Part shown: positions 41,896 through 55,884 of the stretch, piece by piece
Numbering within the stretch: position 1 is the stretch's first letter
How the letters are laid out: each line of letters begins with the position of its first letter
Assembly (NCBI GenBank): GCA_029582155.1
Contig: CM055899.1
Span: 86,772,056 to 86,836,055 of the forward strand
Origin: Panopea generosa
Taxonomy: Eukaryota > Mollusca > Bivalvia > Adapedonta > Hiatellidae
Length of the DNA: 64,000 nt
Reading direction: 5' to 3'
Position numbers and translations under genes: made by a program
Notes under the pieces: model-generated
What the model was told of the DNA's origin: nothing
The model's input: the letters and a program-made list of their open reading frames with translations, nothing else
Database searches by the model: none

Positions 41896-44800
41896 CTTAA
41901 ATACAATTGGATACGCAATAAATAGAATGTAACGTGTGGCAAATGGTTTAACCCCATTAAAACCCCATTACAATGCCTGTATCATTACCAATCTTGTATG
42001 CTTTATTGCTATTGCCATTTTGTAGTGTTATTAATGTAGATCAAGTGTGTGCCAAGGCAATCTTGTATACATTTTTTTTATAATAAATGTCATCATGAAC
42101 TATAAATTGAAACATATCTTTAGATCAAGTTTAAAATATATTTTAAATCTATTGAAATGGAGACAACGGTGTCATCTTGCATAGAAAAAGAAAGGAACAT
42201 TTTATGGGACTCAAAGTTAAAACGAAAGATTAAAGATGACTTTCTCACCATTTAAAAGAATTAAAGAACAATAATGTTAGTCTCAGTTAAATATCAGATG
42301 AAGAGTATACGAATATTTTCAAAACCGATATCACACGAGTAACAGTTCAAAATAATCTGCAAAAACAATTTAAAGCAGTGTGCTGAAATGGGTCTGTAAA
42401 ACAACAGAAATGCATAAATTTAATTTATGATCATATGTCCTTGTTTCAAAGTTTGACAAACATAATATCCTGAAAAGTGACATTTAAATCTATTAATTGT
42501 ATACCATCTGTTGCTATATCGGACAATGTTTCAGCAACAAAACCAGACCATGTGTAAGTTGAGCAGAAAGCTAACGAAGTACTTGGATAAAGTAATGGGA
42601 TCTTCTTATATTGTTATATCTAAAATTTATTATCAAACGAAAATTTAATACTATGACTTATTGGAGATTTAGCATTCAAATGATACAGCTATCATAACGA
42701 CAGAAATTTATTTATTAAAAGAGCACTACAAACTAACAGAAAATTATCTTGGATGTGACGGATCATCCGCAAATTGAAAGTTGAGTTACAGTTACCGCTT
42801 ACCTCTCTAATTCTCTCGTTGTCGCATCATGGAAATACAACAATGGAGATAAAAGTAAAAGTAAGCCATCAAAATATCTTCTTAAATGTACTAATGTCAA
42901 CAACCACATGTTACGTATGTACAGATGCATAGGTATGAGAAGAAGCTGTAGCAGATACACTCGATGATTTTTCAAAGAGGCATGATAACAATAACTAAAG
43001 AAGATAGGGACAACTATCTAGCGTAGCATTATAACTGAATCCGAAGTTTTTCCCCGGTTGCCACACACAAAAGAACGCTGTTTGTTATCAATGGAGTGAC
43101 TTTTTCAATTTTATATAAATCATTAAAAAAAAGTTTACATAAATGAACTACTCTGATAGAAACGACTGTTTCATTTAAACTACTTGGTCGATATATATTG
43201 ACCTTCCCGTGTTACATCACAAACATATCTTTGAAACTGTACTAATAACCACCATGAAGAGAAAAAGAATATTTGTTAAGTATTACTCATATTTTTGCTT
43301 TCAACATGGAGTGTTTACATTAACAAATAAAAAGAAAATATCTGAAATTCATCCATAAAAATAACTGCTTTTTACTCGACATAGAAATGTACATGAAAGG
43401 ACATGGTCGTTAAAACGTTTTGGCTGAATTGAACCAAAGTGTACCTGTTAAATTCTTGCATTGACCATTATCAACATTATTCGAACCGCATCGATTGGTC
43501 TTTTTAAATGGGTTAATCCTGATACAAAATGCAATGGCGTCTATTCGGTAACGAATTAGTTTTTATCATGTCCAAATTTTAATCAACCTCGCATTCCTTT
43601 GTCTTTTGTTAGGTTTACCTTTACCAATTCCTCACCAGTTACATGATTCTTTCAATATCAAAACTACCCACATATTGGCAAACTAAATGCATGTCGATTT
43701 TAATTAGTTCATTCATTTATACTTCCGTGGAATGATTAACCTCCAAATGTTGACGACGGTGAATGAAGAGCGACCAATATATTTCTGAGACAAGTTGATC
43801 AATTACATATACGTCAATTTTGAAAAAAACAACTGGCGCAAATTTATATCACACTGAATTTAAAGGGATTGTATTAGCAAATTACACATAAAAACTGCAA
43901 ATGAATACTTTCTCTATATGTTATCCACAATAGTTAATGTATACCGATTCGATGCAATAAATAACCTTGTAAAAGTAATTAAATTTACACAACAGTCAAT
44001 TTAAATTCAAATGAGATACGGTCACTGCATTTTGATTTAGATAAAGAAGGTATATCGTGCAAACATAATAGTTATAAAGCAAACCGTAAACATTCCGAAC
44101 ATAGCTTCGCATTACTAAAGATATCTGGTTGAAATAACAATTAATTACAAATTCACGGGTCAATGTCATAAACACTAATTAAAGAATAGACTTGTTATAT
44201 AATTTATTAGATATAGGTTCCGTGCGTGCGGAAGTCGGATACCATGTCAATGATTTCATTGAAACTAAGAACGAACTAGGTTTTGACACAGTTGTATTTC
44301 TTGCTTTTTTTTACCTAAAAATATAGCAAGAACTGTTTCGTTTAACTGTCGATATTTTCTCCATAATTCGTTGACTACCTTATTCTTATACAGCAAAATA
44401 CAGCAATTATATATTACATGTAGCGAATAAATTCTTTAAAACTGTTTGACATTACCTGTGTATAACAGTCGTAATCTATGCATTAATACACAATAATTTA
44501 CACCGCCGCGATTGGCGCTGGTTGAAAAGGTAAAAAAATCATTTAGCTTATGACAACAGCCGCATATACTTAAGTGGTAATATATATTCATATATTCATA
44601 TATAGAGAAGTTTAATGTATATCATTGTATTTGTAATGTTTGTTCATGACGCCATATTGAAAGTTAAATGCCAATAAGCTCCCTTTAAATAAAATTAAGT
44701 ATGTATACCATTGAAATTCGATAATACAATATTTCTTTTAATCCGTTAACGCAAATTTGCAATGTCAAACGGCATAAACAGCTGTTAAACTTAATACTTG

Positions 44801-46077
44801 ATATACAAAATTATCTCCAAAATAAAATGTTTTTGCCATGGACTTTCTTTAAGCAAAATATCACTTTTGGAATACCTCGAAAATGAGTTTAAATCAATAA
44901 TATAGATCTTTAGCATAATTAAAAATCATATTAACCTAATAAATCTATACTAGTATATCCTCCAGATTTCTCAATAATATAGGTGGCAACGGTTGATAAA
45001 ACAATACGTAAGCAGTGATGTGCGCAAATGTATATGCAGCAATTCGTATATTATAAAACAAATGACGCCTAAGGGAATGAAACCAAAAAAAATTCAGATA
45101 TTGCAAAGTTTTTCAGTACGGTCTAATGTATAAACTTATTACTTTTATGGTACCTTTTTGCGCTCAATTTTTATAAAATTACATAGATGACACGGTCCAG
45201 TCACTTTAGAAACGGTGCCCGGTTAGCGTATGACTGTCAATAAAGGTGAGTTTTATTTTTTTACTAGTATTTTTGTGATGAAAAAAACCCCAATATTCTC
45301 ACGCAGTTAAGGTATTATCGATTTGAAAGACTAACAAAGGTATGTAAGGTATTTGGAAAGCAGGAACTGGTTCTAGTAATTAAAACAATACGTGAATGCT
45401 GGGGGAAAAACGTTTTCATCGCTGGCAGTACGGGCCCAGTGGTTTAAATCTTTGTTAGCACTCCGTTAGATGAAATATTCTATGTTCAATGTCTTTAAAA
45501 ATCAAAGTTTAATATCGAGTATAGTGGGTTATAGAAGTAGAATAATATTTTGTTATGATTGCAAGAAACTTGTTACTTTCAATGTTTTAAATTGAACAAA
45601 AAAGATGGATCACGTGACAAGATTGTGATCAGTTTGTAAATTTTATCTATAGCTGAAAATAAGCATATTCTATGTCCTAATTCGAGGAATATGAAGGTTT
45701 GACTGTTTGTACAGTGCTATAAGAATTTGAGGATCACTTGGTGGTCATTGCAGTGAATGAATTTGTGTAATGAGTATTTAATCAACTAATTTAACTTTGA
45801 ACCTAATGTTTGCACGCAGTTAGAGTAGTCTTGCTCTGATATAGTGAGCGAAAACATTGCCACTGACGCACGCTCAAATGTCAAGCAGTTAATGCAGTCT
45901 TGCTCGGACTCTCGAATAATTTAATGAGAGGCATAGTGCTCAAAACAATTAAGGTGTGATATTATGAGTAGTCCGATCACGTAAACACCAATAAACAAAA
46001 AGAAAAAAAGAGAACTCTCGACTCCATTTGAACAATTTGAGATTAAAAATAATAATTAACTAGACTACGCTTCAGAC
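41896..46077. other. Gene-free stretch (4.2 kb)
   Basis: AT-rich single-copy-looking DNA. I read both strands and found no family-like coding segment, tRNA or tandem array. Poly-A/T runs and scattered polyadenylation-like hexamers are at background level. Confidence 0.45.
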
Positions 46078-46543
46078 ATGTCAGATATGGAAGCTACCCC
46101 TGAAGTAGTTAACAAAATTTGCTTCGGTGACCAAGACATTGATAAAATAACAAACATTCTTAAAGGGTCATTTGACAGGAATCAAGGAATTGGCTAATTA
46201 GTCAACTGACGGCAAAATTATGGATATGGCCACTGCCTTAGAAGTAGATCTCGATATCCGTGACATTGGCAGGTCACATCGAGTTGGCAAACTATCTACA
46301 GGTTCGTAGCCCAGAGCAATCACTGTCCGGTTCTCTTCGTATAGAAATCGCCAGCTGTTCTATCGTTCCCGTACGCTTGCAAAGGATCGTGGGTACAAGG
46401 GGGTTAACATCAATGAAGATTTGACAAGACACAGGAACAACCTTGTATACAATGCTCGCTGTCTTGTTAATACGAAGCGTCTTCTGGGTGCCTGGACCTC
46501 TGACGGAACAGTGCTGGTCAAAGAAAATAACTCTGTAGTGTAG
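46078..46543 (+). pseudogene. LINE ORF1-like nucleic-acid-binding protein (broken)
   Basis: ATG at 46078 opens MSDMEATPEVVNKICFGDQD but stops after about 40 codons (GTAATCAAG...GGC-TAA). A second frame from 46219 reads MDMATALEVDLDIRDIGRSH and RVGKLSTGS, a stop, then PRAITVRFSSYRNRQLFYRS, AKDRGYKGVNINEDLTRHRN and LLGAWTSDGTVLVKENN. The order DIxRSHRVG, P(R/I)xVRFxSY, VxxNEDLT and LLGAWTxDG fits ORF1 proteins of LINEs in invertebrates. It may be the ORF1 of the LINE whose ORF2 starts near 49140. Confidence 0.7.
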
Positions 46544-46899
46544 TACACAGAGTTATGATGGAGGCTGACCTTTTCACACATTAACTTTTGCCACTATCAG
46601 TTGAGCAATACAACATACAGTGCCTATATTTTTGTGTAGTTTACAACGATTGTACTTTTACGATGTAAAAGATGTGTAGGCTGATTTCCCGTGTTCGTTA
46701 TTTACATTATCTTCTATTATAATTAACGTGCACTCTGCCGTAACCGGCTCTCAACGCATGTTGACTAACAAGTACCAAATATTTGTAGACTTTTATAGAT
46801 TGTGTTATTTCTACAAAAGATTTACTTGATTTATTGATGCATTGTCTACCTAAAATGTACAAGTATTCCTAATACAGTTTTAATTGATTATCAATTTCA
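46544..46899 (+). other. Region downstream of the ORF1-like sequence
   Basis: No coding signal; possibly the inter-ORF region of the LINE. Confidence 0.35.
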
Positions 46900-47599
46900 A
46901 ATATTTGCTATCAGAGTGTTGTTGCTAGTATAAAACTAGCACTTTGTCATTTTACATATATTACTTGACTGAGCGCTGTAAGTATACAATCAACACTTTG
47001 TCTACTCGAATGTATGTATACAACCTGTGCTATGTCTAGTTACATATACTACTTGAATGTGGTTTGTTGGTATACATATACTACATGAATATGGTTTGTT
47101 GGTATAAATATATTACTTGAATGTGGTATGTTGGTATACATATACTTCTTGAATGTGGATTGTTGGTATGCATATACTACTGGAACGTGTTCTGTTGGTA
47201 TACAACTAAACCAGTGCTATGTCTACTTACATATACTATTTGAAAGTGGCTTGTTGGTATTCATATACTATTTGAATGTGTTTTGTTGGTATACATATAC
47301 TACTAGAATGTGGTTTGTTGGTATACATACACTACTTGAATGTGGTTTGTTAGTATGCATATACTACTTGAATGTGGTTTGTTGGTAAACATATACTATT
47401 TGAATGTGGTTTGTTGGTATACATATACCATTTGAATGTGGTTTGTTGTTATACATATATTACTGGAATGTGGTTTGTTGGTATACATATACTACTTGAA
47501 TGTGTTTTGTTGGTATATATATAATACTTGAATGTGGTTTGTTGGTATACATTTACTATTTGAATATGATTTGTTGGTATACATATACTACTTGAATGT
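46900..47599 (+). repeat. 32-bp minisatellite
   Basis: Units of the type TACTTGAATGTGGTTTGTTG + GTATACATATAC. Because 32 is not a multiple of 3, the VxHTLLECGLLV-like open frame at 47128-47388 is a repeat translation. Confidence 0.93.
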
Positions 47600-47848
47600 T
47601 ACATGGGTTCAATTTGATTCGCTCAGTATTTGGTTTTCGGCCGCCTGGCCTTTGTTGGGTTTCGGAGGTTTAATGTTGCGGCTGGGTAACGTCCATCTTC
47701 CTATAATATCCTGGCTGCGGTATTGAATTTTCAATTTTTTATATCGGCCGGGTGGCCGAGGATTAAATAGTGAGTGAATTAAGTTGAACTAGTGTAATAT
47801 TGTAGCTTCCCTGAGGAAGACATTTTGAATGAATATATTAGTTAACAC
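47600..47848. other. Unrelated insert within the minisatellite
   Basis: About 250 bp with CGGCCGCCTGGCC and CGGCCGGGTGGCCG words and the tail CTTCCCTGAGGAAGACATTT. Minisatellite units flank it on both sides, so it looks like a small inserted element; family not recognised. Confidence 0.55.
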
Positions 47849-48420
47849 TATTTGAATGTGGTTTTATGGTAAACATATACTACTTGTATGTGGCTTGTTG
47901 GTATATATATACTACCTGAATGTGTTCTGTTGGTATACAACCAAATCAGTGCTATTTCTACCTACATATACTTCTTGATTACATGATGTTGGTATAAAAC
48001 CAACACTATGCCTACTTACATATACTACTTGTATACAACCAGTGTTATGTCTACCTACATATAATACTTGTTAACATGTCGTTGGTATTCAGCCTGCACT
48101 ATGTCTACTTAATATACTACTTGTTTACAACCAGTGTTATGTCTACCTACTTATACTACTTGTAGACATGTTGTTGGTATTCAGCCTGCACTATGTCTAC
48201 TTACATATACTACCTGTATACAACCAGTGTTATGTCTACATACATATACTAATTGTATACATGTTGTTGGTATTCAGCCTACACTCTGTCTACTTACATA
48301 TTCTACTTGTATACAACCAGTGTTATGTCTACCTACATATATGACTTGTATACATGTTGTTTGTATTCAGCTTGCACTATGTCTACTTACATATACTTCT
48401 TAAATGTGTTTTGCTAGGAT
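47849..48420 (+). repeat. Minisatellite, variant with ~93-bp compound unit
   Basis: Compound units: CAGTGTTATGTCTACCTACA + TATACTACTTGTATACATGT + TGTTGGTATTCAGCCTGCAC + TATGTCTACTTACATATACT. Related to the preceding 32-bp family through CATATACTACTTG and GTTGGTAT. Confidence 0.9.
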
Positions 48421-49139
48421 GTGGTTTGTTGTATTATAATCATTATTGTACAAAGTGTAAATACCAGGTTTATGTATATTTGTGTTATCTTCATGCCTTT
48501 CTATATGCTTCTTAGTAACATATTTATTCTGACATGTCTTTAAATGTACGAGTATCTTCTCATCTGGATCGCTTTAACCACTGCAAAAAGACGTAAAACT
48601 TATCCTTACATTTATTTATTGTTTAATGTATAATGAATAACCTTCTTTTACATACCCTCTTCATATATCTCAACTTTTCAAAGTTTCTTAATAGTTTTCA
48701 ATTTTTGAATTCTCTTGGAACGACACATGGGAAATGGGGACATACGGCAATTGAATCATGTTACATTGTTACCATTTTGAAGCCAAGAAATTGTATCATA
48801 CTGACAACCGTCTTTTTTTTGTTACTACTGTTAAAGATATCATGAAAATCTCAATCAAAAGTACGGTTGCCGTCATGAAGCATTTCCAGCTGAATTTTTG
48901 TCCATTGTTTTTTACTACATGTGTCTTATTATCGATCTTCAACTCTGACGTTAAACTTTACACGACACTGTATGATATTCATGCACAATGCTGTATTCTT
49001 ACATCAGTGCATGCTTGTTACCTTTGGTGAAGTATGTACAACTTGGTTATTTGTATAAGTGTTATTATCAGAAGATGTGCACCCTAACCCCCGCCAGTCT
49101 TGACGTCAAATTCTAGTACAACTTCCTCATTTTCTTACT
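48421..49139 (+). other. Spacer before LINE ORF2
   Basis: Moderately AT-rich. Two open frames (48633-48845, 48758-49030) overlap each other and match no family. Could be part of the LINE upstream of ORF2. Confidence 0.4.
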
Positions 49140-52084
49140 CTGCGAGTAATTCAATAGACCTGTCAAAACACTTGTCGTTCGTTCACCACAATGTCCAAAG
49201 CATTTACAACAAACTTGATATTCTACGTACCAAACTAAGTGATTTTGATATTCTGGCTTTTTCAGAAACTTAGCTCAACCAAACAATATCAACTCATAAC
49301 CTTAATTTTGATTCCTTTTCAAATCCAGAGAGACAGGATCGTGCTGATGACAGTCATGGTGGTGTGTTGCTTTATGTAAAGAATTCTGTACATTATAAAC
49401 GTGGAAAGGACCTTGAACCCCATGCAATTGAATGAATATGGATTGAAATTATAATCAAACATAAATATATATTATTTGGACTGTATTACAGACCCCCTAA
49501 CACAGACATACACCACCATACATTAATTGAAAATCCTATCCACCTTGCCCAAGGTGATTTTAACCTTAATATAAATAATTCTAACTCTTGTTGGAAAATG
49601 ATGTATATTTGTAAGCAATTTTCATTATATTAGTGTATAAATGAACCAACCCATTTTACAGAAAATTCGTCTTCAATAATTGATGTTATTTTGGTTGGCA
49701 AACAAGATAGTTTATTGGCAAGTGGTGTAGGAGAACCATTATTTCAGCAGGATGTAAGATTTCATTGCCCGGTATATGGTATTCTTAACTTTAAAAAATA
49801 TCTAACAAAATCATTCACTAGACATATATGGAGTTTTGATAAAGGTGATTATGACAAATTGAGACATATAGCTCAAAATACAAATTGGATCACACACTAT
49901 GACAATGACACCAATGTACATGCAACCAACATAACAGCACATATAATAACTCTTTCTAAACAGTGTATTCCTAACAAACTTGTTCTAATCAAACCATTTG
50001 ACCGCCCATGGAATACAACTTCCATAAAACGTATGAATCGCAAGAGAAAGCGGGCCTATCGTAAAGCCAAGCACAGTAACTTATTAGCTCACTGGGCGAA
50101 ATTTCGTAGACTTAGGAAAGAAACAATATTACGCTATCCGTACTAATAAAAATGTACATTTTAATCATTCATCAGATACACTTAAAAACCAATCACAAGT
50201 CTTCAAGGAAATGGTGGCAAACACTAAAATCACTCATTTCAACAAACCAAAAAGATTGCATACCACCTCTACAGTTTTGTGACTATTTAACAACAGATGA
50301 TTTTGAAAAGGCTAATGTATTAAATAACTTCTTCCGAGACCAAACACTGATAAATGAGAACAATGTTCAAATCCCTGTGTTAATTACTTCCACAGATAAT
50401 CATCTTTACTCTATCGTTTTATTACCATTTGAAGTCAAATACATATTAGAAACTCTACCATTAGGTAAAGCTGTAGGTCCTTACGCAATAGATAATCGTA
50501 TCCTTCAAGAATTGGCAAATGAACTCTCAAATCCCGTATGTTCTCTTTTCAATCATTCCTTACGCAAAGGAATTGTTCCTAATATATGGAAAGAAGCTAA
50601 TGTCTGTACGATATTTAAAGGTGGTGACAAGTTTCTAACTATAGACAAATTTCTCTACTCTGTACAATTGAGAATTTTTTCGAAAAAAAAAAATTAAACA
50701 TGTATTCAACTTCTTTCGTGACAATGATATACATGTACTAACAAAAAATCAATTTGGATATGTTCCTGTCGAAAGTACCCTAAATCAGCTTGCATACTTA
50801 TATAATTTCTTCTGTGATGCACTTGGTTCTGGCAAGGAAGTAAGGGCGATTTTCTGTGATATCAGCAAAGCCTTTGATCGTGTTTGGCACAAAGGACTAA
50901 TTGTAAAATTGAAGGCTGCTGGTATCACAGGAAATCCTTTAAACTGGTTTGAACAGTACCTTAGTGATAGAAAACAAAGGTTGTGATAACAGGTGTCCAA
51001 TCTGATTGGAAATACATTATGGCCGGTGTACCCCAAGGCTCAGCATTTGGGCCACTATTGTTTCTTCTATATATATAAATGACATCGTAGATGATATAAA
51101 TTCAAACATACGTCTTTTTCGCAGATGACACAGGTCTTTTTATTATAGTAGATAACCCTATTCAAGCTGAAACTACTCTAAATTCCGACTTGTTAAAAAT
51201 ATCTAATTGGGCAGATAAATGGCTTGTCAATTTAACCCCTTAAAACAGAATCTTTCTTGATTTCACGCAAGGTCAAATTCATAAACCATCCACACGTTTT
51301 TATAAATAATCATATGATAACCAAAGTAGACGATCACAAACATCTTGATGTGTTCCTGTCAAATGACTCGTCATGGCATAAACATATTGATTATATACAA
51401 ACTAAAGGATGGAACAGAATAAATATAATGAAAAAAAAATTACAGTCTTGATAGGGTAGCATTAACTATATATACCTCATTTGTAAGACCCCTTCTAAAA
51501 TATGGAGATATACTATTCGATAATTGCACTCAATATGAGAAAAATGAGTTAGACTTAATCTAAAATGAAATTGCAAGAATAGTGACAGGAGCAACCAAGA
51601 TTTTATCTCTAGAACAACTATATAATGAAACTAAATGGGAATCACTTGGGAACAGACGTCAGATACATAAACGTATTTTACTCTACAAAATGAAACACCA
51701 CTTAACTCCCGATTTCCTTTCCGGTCTGTTACCAACGATTGTTGGTGACATCTCCAAGTATAATCTTACCGAACGTTAAACACACGCTCTAATTACCATT
51801 ATGATACATTCCTTCCTTCTTCTATACGGGAATTGAACACTCTCACAGATGAAATGAAAGATGCACAAACAGTTTGCGAATTTAAATAAGTGCTGAACCG
51901 CAATGCTAGTAAAATACCAGAATACTACTATTACGGCGAAAGAAGTATTCAAATTATGCATACGAGACTCCGAACTAAGTGCAGTTTTCTCAATTATGAT
52001 CTATTTACAAAACATATGTCAGAGTCTCCACTGTGCTCCAGTGGCAAAGTTAAACACGCTCAACATTTTTTTCTTTCACTGTAA
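49140..52084 (+). pseudogene. LINE copy B ORF2: endonuclease and reverse transcriptase (degraded)
   Basis: Endonuclease domain (49160-49690): SFVHHNVQSIYNKLDILRTK, FDILAFSET followed by TAG (for Trp), DDSHGGVLLYVKNSVHY and LYYRPPNTD, the AP-endonuclease type. Linker and fingers 49691-50697 (GKAVGPYAIDNRILQELANE, VPNIWKEANVCTIFKGGDK). Palm pieces: KEVRAIFCDISKAFDRVWHK (50838-50900), [14 protein letters not shown] (51030) and FRRxx-ADDTGLFIIVDNP (51120). C-terminal LKYGDILFDNCTQYEKNE at about 51500. Many stops and frameshifts; the segment encoding SSYRPISLL is deleted near 50640. Confidence 0.9.
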
Positions 52085-52298
52085 TAAATATAATGAAGCG
52101 AGGATTGTTTTACAAAACGCACTATGTAATATTTCAATTATTAACCTAAAAACTTCTTTATGGAGATCAAAATGTCTCACTTGAAACACATATTCGTATT
52201 TTTTATGCAGCACATTCGTATATTAAAAGCACAAAACGATTTTATTAGATCACTCCAACTTCAATTTCAAGTATGGTATAAAGCACAACTTGTCCTTG

Positions 52299-52332
52299 CC
52301 CCCCCCCCCCCACTCCCACCCCCACCCCCTAC
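52299..52332 (+). repeat. Poly-C / CCCCA low-complexity tract
   Basis: Run of C with interspersed A and T in the 3' part of LINE copy B; gives the PPPPLPPPP translation at 52160-52438. Confidence 0.9.
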
Positions 52333-52790
52333 CCTATCTGTGTTGCCCCAAATGACTTTCATTCTTTTCTTATATTTCAATATGAACTTTGTCATCTATA
52401 TTCGATTTAAAATTTTATTTAGAATATTTCCCTTATGATATCGTATGTCAACATGGTACCCTTTCGTCCTAGTGTGTATATGTATGTGCCCATTTAACTT
52501 CTGGTACCGACTACCATTTATACATATTTCTCTTACTATTTAACTATTTATTCAATAATACTTAACTATTCTAAATACTGAATTAAATAATTGCAATTGT
52601 CAATGTTAATACCAGTTAAATATTATAAACTGCGTACACGAATAGCCATTAATATTAGAATTTACACCATCAGCTTGAGAAAAACATCATAAGCATTATG
52701 CTTCCGTTCTTATCCTTTTTCTATTATTGTGTACACTTGTATTACTGTATAAAATGTACTTATATTGAGAAATAAAATATGTTTAAATTT

Positions 52791-53039
52791 CAAAATACCA
52801 TGCTTAGAAAATCCATCACAGCGTTTGAAGGCCAGGACTGGTATTCACCAGCCGTTATTAAGAATAATCTTAGACTTGAACTCAAGAATGAATTTTGAGA
52901 AATACACTTTGAGACCTTTTTTTAGACCAAATTTGTAGTATATAATCAGATAAACACTCACAATAATGCTATATCCCATGACAAGACATCTGATATTTAA
53001 ATTTGGATTTTCAAGCTGAAGACAAAAAATATTCTCAAT
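52791..53039. other. Junction between two LINEs
   Basis: Contains TCAAGAATGAATTTTGAGAA-type sequence; may be the decayed upstream part of the L1-like element. No clear coding. Confidence 0.4.
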
Positions 53040-55630
53040 AAATGATAAACAATTATTTGATCCCTTTAGAGAATTTTATCCAGATATAAACAGATATACC
53101 TGGAGACGCACTGGGCCTTTACAACAAGCCAGGCTAGATTTTTTCTTGTTAACTGATGATTTTTACCATATATTAAGATGTGCGACATTCATTCTAGTAA
53201 AAAATTTGACCATTCTATAGTTATTCTAAAACTTTGTTCAAAGAAGTTACAACATGGTAAGGGATTATTGAAGCACAACAACTAACTTCTATATGATATG
53301 AAATATTTATCCGTAGTCAATGACAAAATAGATGAAATAAAGAAACAGTATTGTTTACCTGTTTATATTACAGAAAATTTAACTGACATCCCCAGTGAAG
53401 ATATTCAATTTGCTATTAAGTTATTTCTTGAAACCTTAATGATGGAGTTACGAAGAAAATCAATTTCATATGGAAGTTATTAACAAAAGTAAAAATAAAA
53501 CAGAAAAAATAACTGATTGAAAAAATAAATAACTTAGAAATATCTTTAAACCAAAGTAAGAGTAATGTATTAACAAAATTAAAGAATGATTTAGAGGTGT
53601 TACGTAATGACAAAACCAAAGGGCATAAAGTGAGATCTAAAGCTTAGTGGGTTGACTAAGGTGAAAAACCTTTTTTGCAATTAAGAAAAAAATAATTTTG
53701 TGAGCAAAATTATTCAAAAAAATAGTAAAGGATAATGGAGACATTATTGACAATCAATCAGATATTTTGAAAGATAACTTGATAAAAGTCTTTTATAATA
53801 ATAAACAATCATATGTAAGTCAATGTGGGTTTTTATCTGATGTTTTCAGAATAGTTCACGGTTGTCATCAAGGGGATTCCTTGTCACCTTATATATGCGT
53901 TCTTTGTGGTGAAATCCTTACCATCAAGATAAAAAAGAATAATAATATTAATGGAATATATATAGATAATACAGAATATAAACTATCACAATTTGCAGAT
54001 GATACTTCAGTACCGTTAGATGGTTCAGATAGCTCACTTAATAAAACCCTTTCAGAATTACACCATTTTTCACAAATACCCAGCCTAAAAATCAATTTTG
54101 GAAAAAATACAGCACACATTGAATAAAAAACCGATGGAATTTGTCATGGGGTCAAACTGAATTTAAATTACTTTGAATAAAAGTTGATGTGGATTTGGAT
54201 AAAATAATTATGTTGAATTATAATGAAAATATAGAAAAAATCAATTGGCTTCTGGAAAAGAAGATTTTAGCTCAAATAGGAAAAATAACTGTAATTAAAA
54301 GTTTATTAATTCTGTAACTTAACCATCTTTTTATTTCTATTCCAAGTCCGGAGGACAATTATATCAAGCAAATAAATGACATTTTATACAAATTTCTTTG
54401 GCATGGACCAGCAAAAATTAAAAGTTCAGTTATTACAAAACATTTTCTTGAAGGAGGTTTGAAAATGATCAATTTAAAGGCTTTCATATGTAGCCTAAAA
54501 ATTACTTGGATCAGGAGACATACCAATTCAGATGGATTGTCGCAGCACTTGTGTAACTAATATTTTGATTTAAATAAAGTTTTAACTTGTGGTAAACATT
54601 ACCCAGAGAAAATATTAAAATCTATCAAAAACAACTTTTGGAAAGATATTCTAAACTCATATGAAACTTTTTTAATAGTTACAAGTAGATAGTTATGAAA
54701 CATTTCTTAAAATGCCACTTTTTATAATCATCATATATTGATTGGAAACAGAGAGTTTATCTTAAAAGTTGGTATGATAAAAGCATAGTATATATAAATG
54801 ACTTAATTCATATTAATGGTAAATTCTACACAAAAGAAGATTTTGATAAAATTACATATATCAAAATTAAATATCTACATTTGCTCGGTATGACAACAGC
54901 AATCAAACAATTAAAAAAAGTCAATAAACTGTAAAGTGAACATAAAAAGGAACCAAATCCTTTCAGTCCATCACATGTGTTTCCATTTCTGAAAAACAAA
55001 ACTGGGACTAAACCAATATATGACATTTTAAATAGAAATAACGAGAAAACAACAAGCCAGAGTAAATGGAATGAAATGTATGATATAAATGAAAATGATT
55101 GGAATATACACTATAACATTCCTTTCCAAGTAACCAGAAACATTATACTCCAATGGTCACAATATCGACTTCTACATCGAATTCTCCCCAACAAATCGAT
55201 AAAGATCAAATTAAATGAAAAATGTACTTTTGTAAGAAACAGACAGAAACATTGCAACATATCTTTTGGCATTGCTCTCATACACAAGAACTTTTATCAA
55301 ATGTAATGATGCATCTAAATAATATAAATATTCAAGTACAATTGAATGAAACTCAGCTTCTATTTGGGATTTCAAAAACTGATAAAAGAACATTAACAGA
55401 GAACTTGTTTATTCGGTAAAACGATACATTTATGCAAGTAGATGCTTGAATGCTATTCCTATAAAGGACTCCTGATGAGTATGACATCCATGTTTGACGT
55501 AAATAGATGTATATCTGTTAAGAACGGACTATCTGACAAATTTGAGGAAGACTGGAGTCTGTTTTGTTATTGTTTTCTCTTTAATTTAAATAAACAAACA
55601 AACCTGGATGTAGACTGTATACGTTTTTGA
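53040..55630 (+). pseudogene. L1-like LINE ORF2 remnant (5'-truncated)
   Basis: Different clade from the neighbouring LINE. Starts inside the endonuclease: FDPFREFYPDINRYTWRRTG then QQARLDFFLLTDDF. Next an L1-type linker (LFLETLMMELRRKSISYGSY, LRNDKTKGHKVRSKA). RT palm at 53767-54126: GCHQGDSLSPYICVLCGEIL, YKLSQFADDTSVPLDGS (FADD) and SLKINFGKN. C-terminus has the zinc-like CTFCKKQTETLQHIFWHC (55222-55290). Numerous stops, frameshifts and deletions; not functional. Confidence 0.85.
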
Positions 55631-55756
55631 TATTTGCTTAAACTGCTTTTTCTTAATAGAGATCAATTAATATATAATTATAAAGTATTATACATTTACA
55701 AAACTGACTAATTGAAGAATGAAATATGAATGAATGTGGTGAATATTTTATATGCT

Positions 55757-55780
55757 ATTGATATATATATATATATATTT
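55757..55780. repeat. (AT)n microsatellite
   Basis: AT dinucleotide run just downstream of the L1-like remnant. Confidence 0.9.
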
Positions 55781-55884
55781 ATTTTGAAATTGTAAGGAGT
55801 GTAGGGGGATGGTCCTCTCCGACACCGCACACCTAGGACGGGGAGAATAAATGGGTCATCCAAATGGGTGATTGAAAAAAAATC

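Larger units (their letters stand above)
49140..52790 (+). mobile_element. Jockey/I-group-like LINE, copy B
   Basis: Longer copy of the family at 38374-40448, in opposite orientation. Its 3' end is AATAAAATATGTTTAAA at about 52790. It contains 52243-52467 (including a poly-C tract at 52300-52330) which copy A lacks, so either B gained or A lost about 225 bp. If the ORF1-like sequence at 46078 belongs to it, the full element would be about 6.7 kb with a satellite between the ORFs. Confidence 0.88.

Noticed and set aside
46360-46581. Minus-strand 73-codon frame
   Set aside because: Antisense to the LINE ORF1-like sequence, which shows family motifs on the plus strand.
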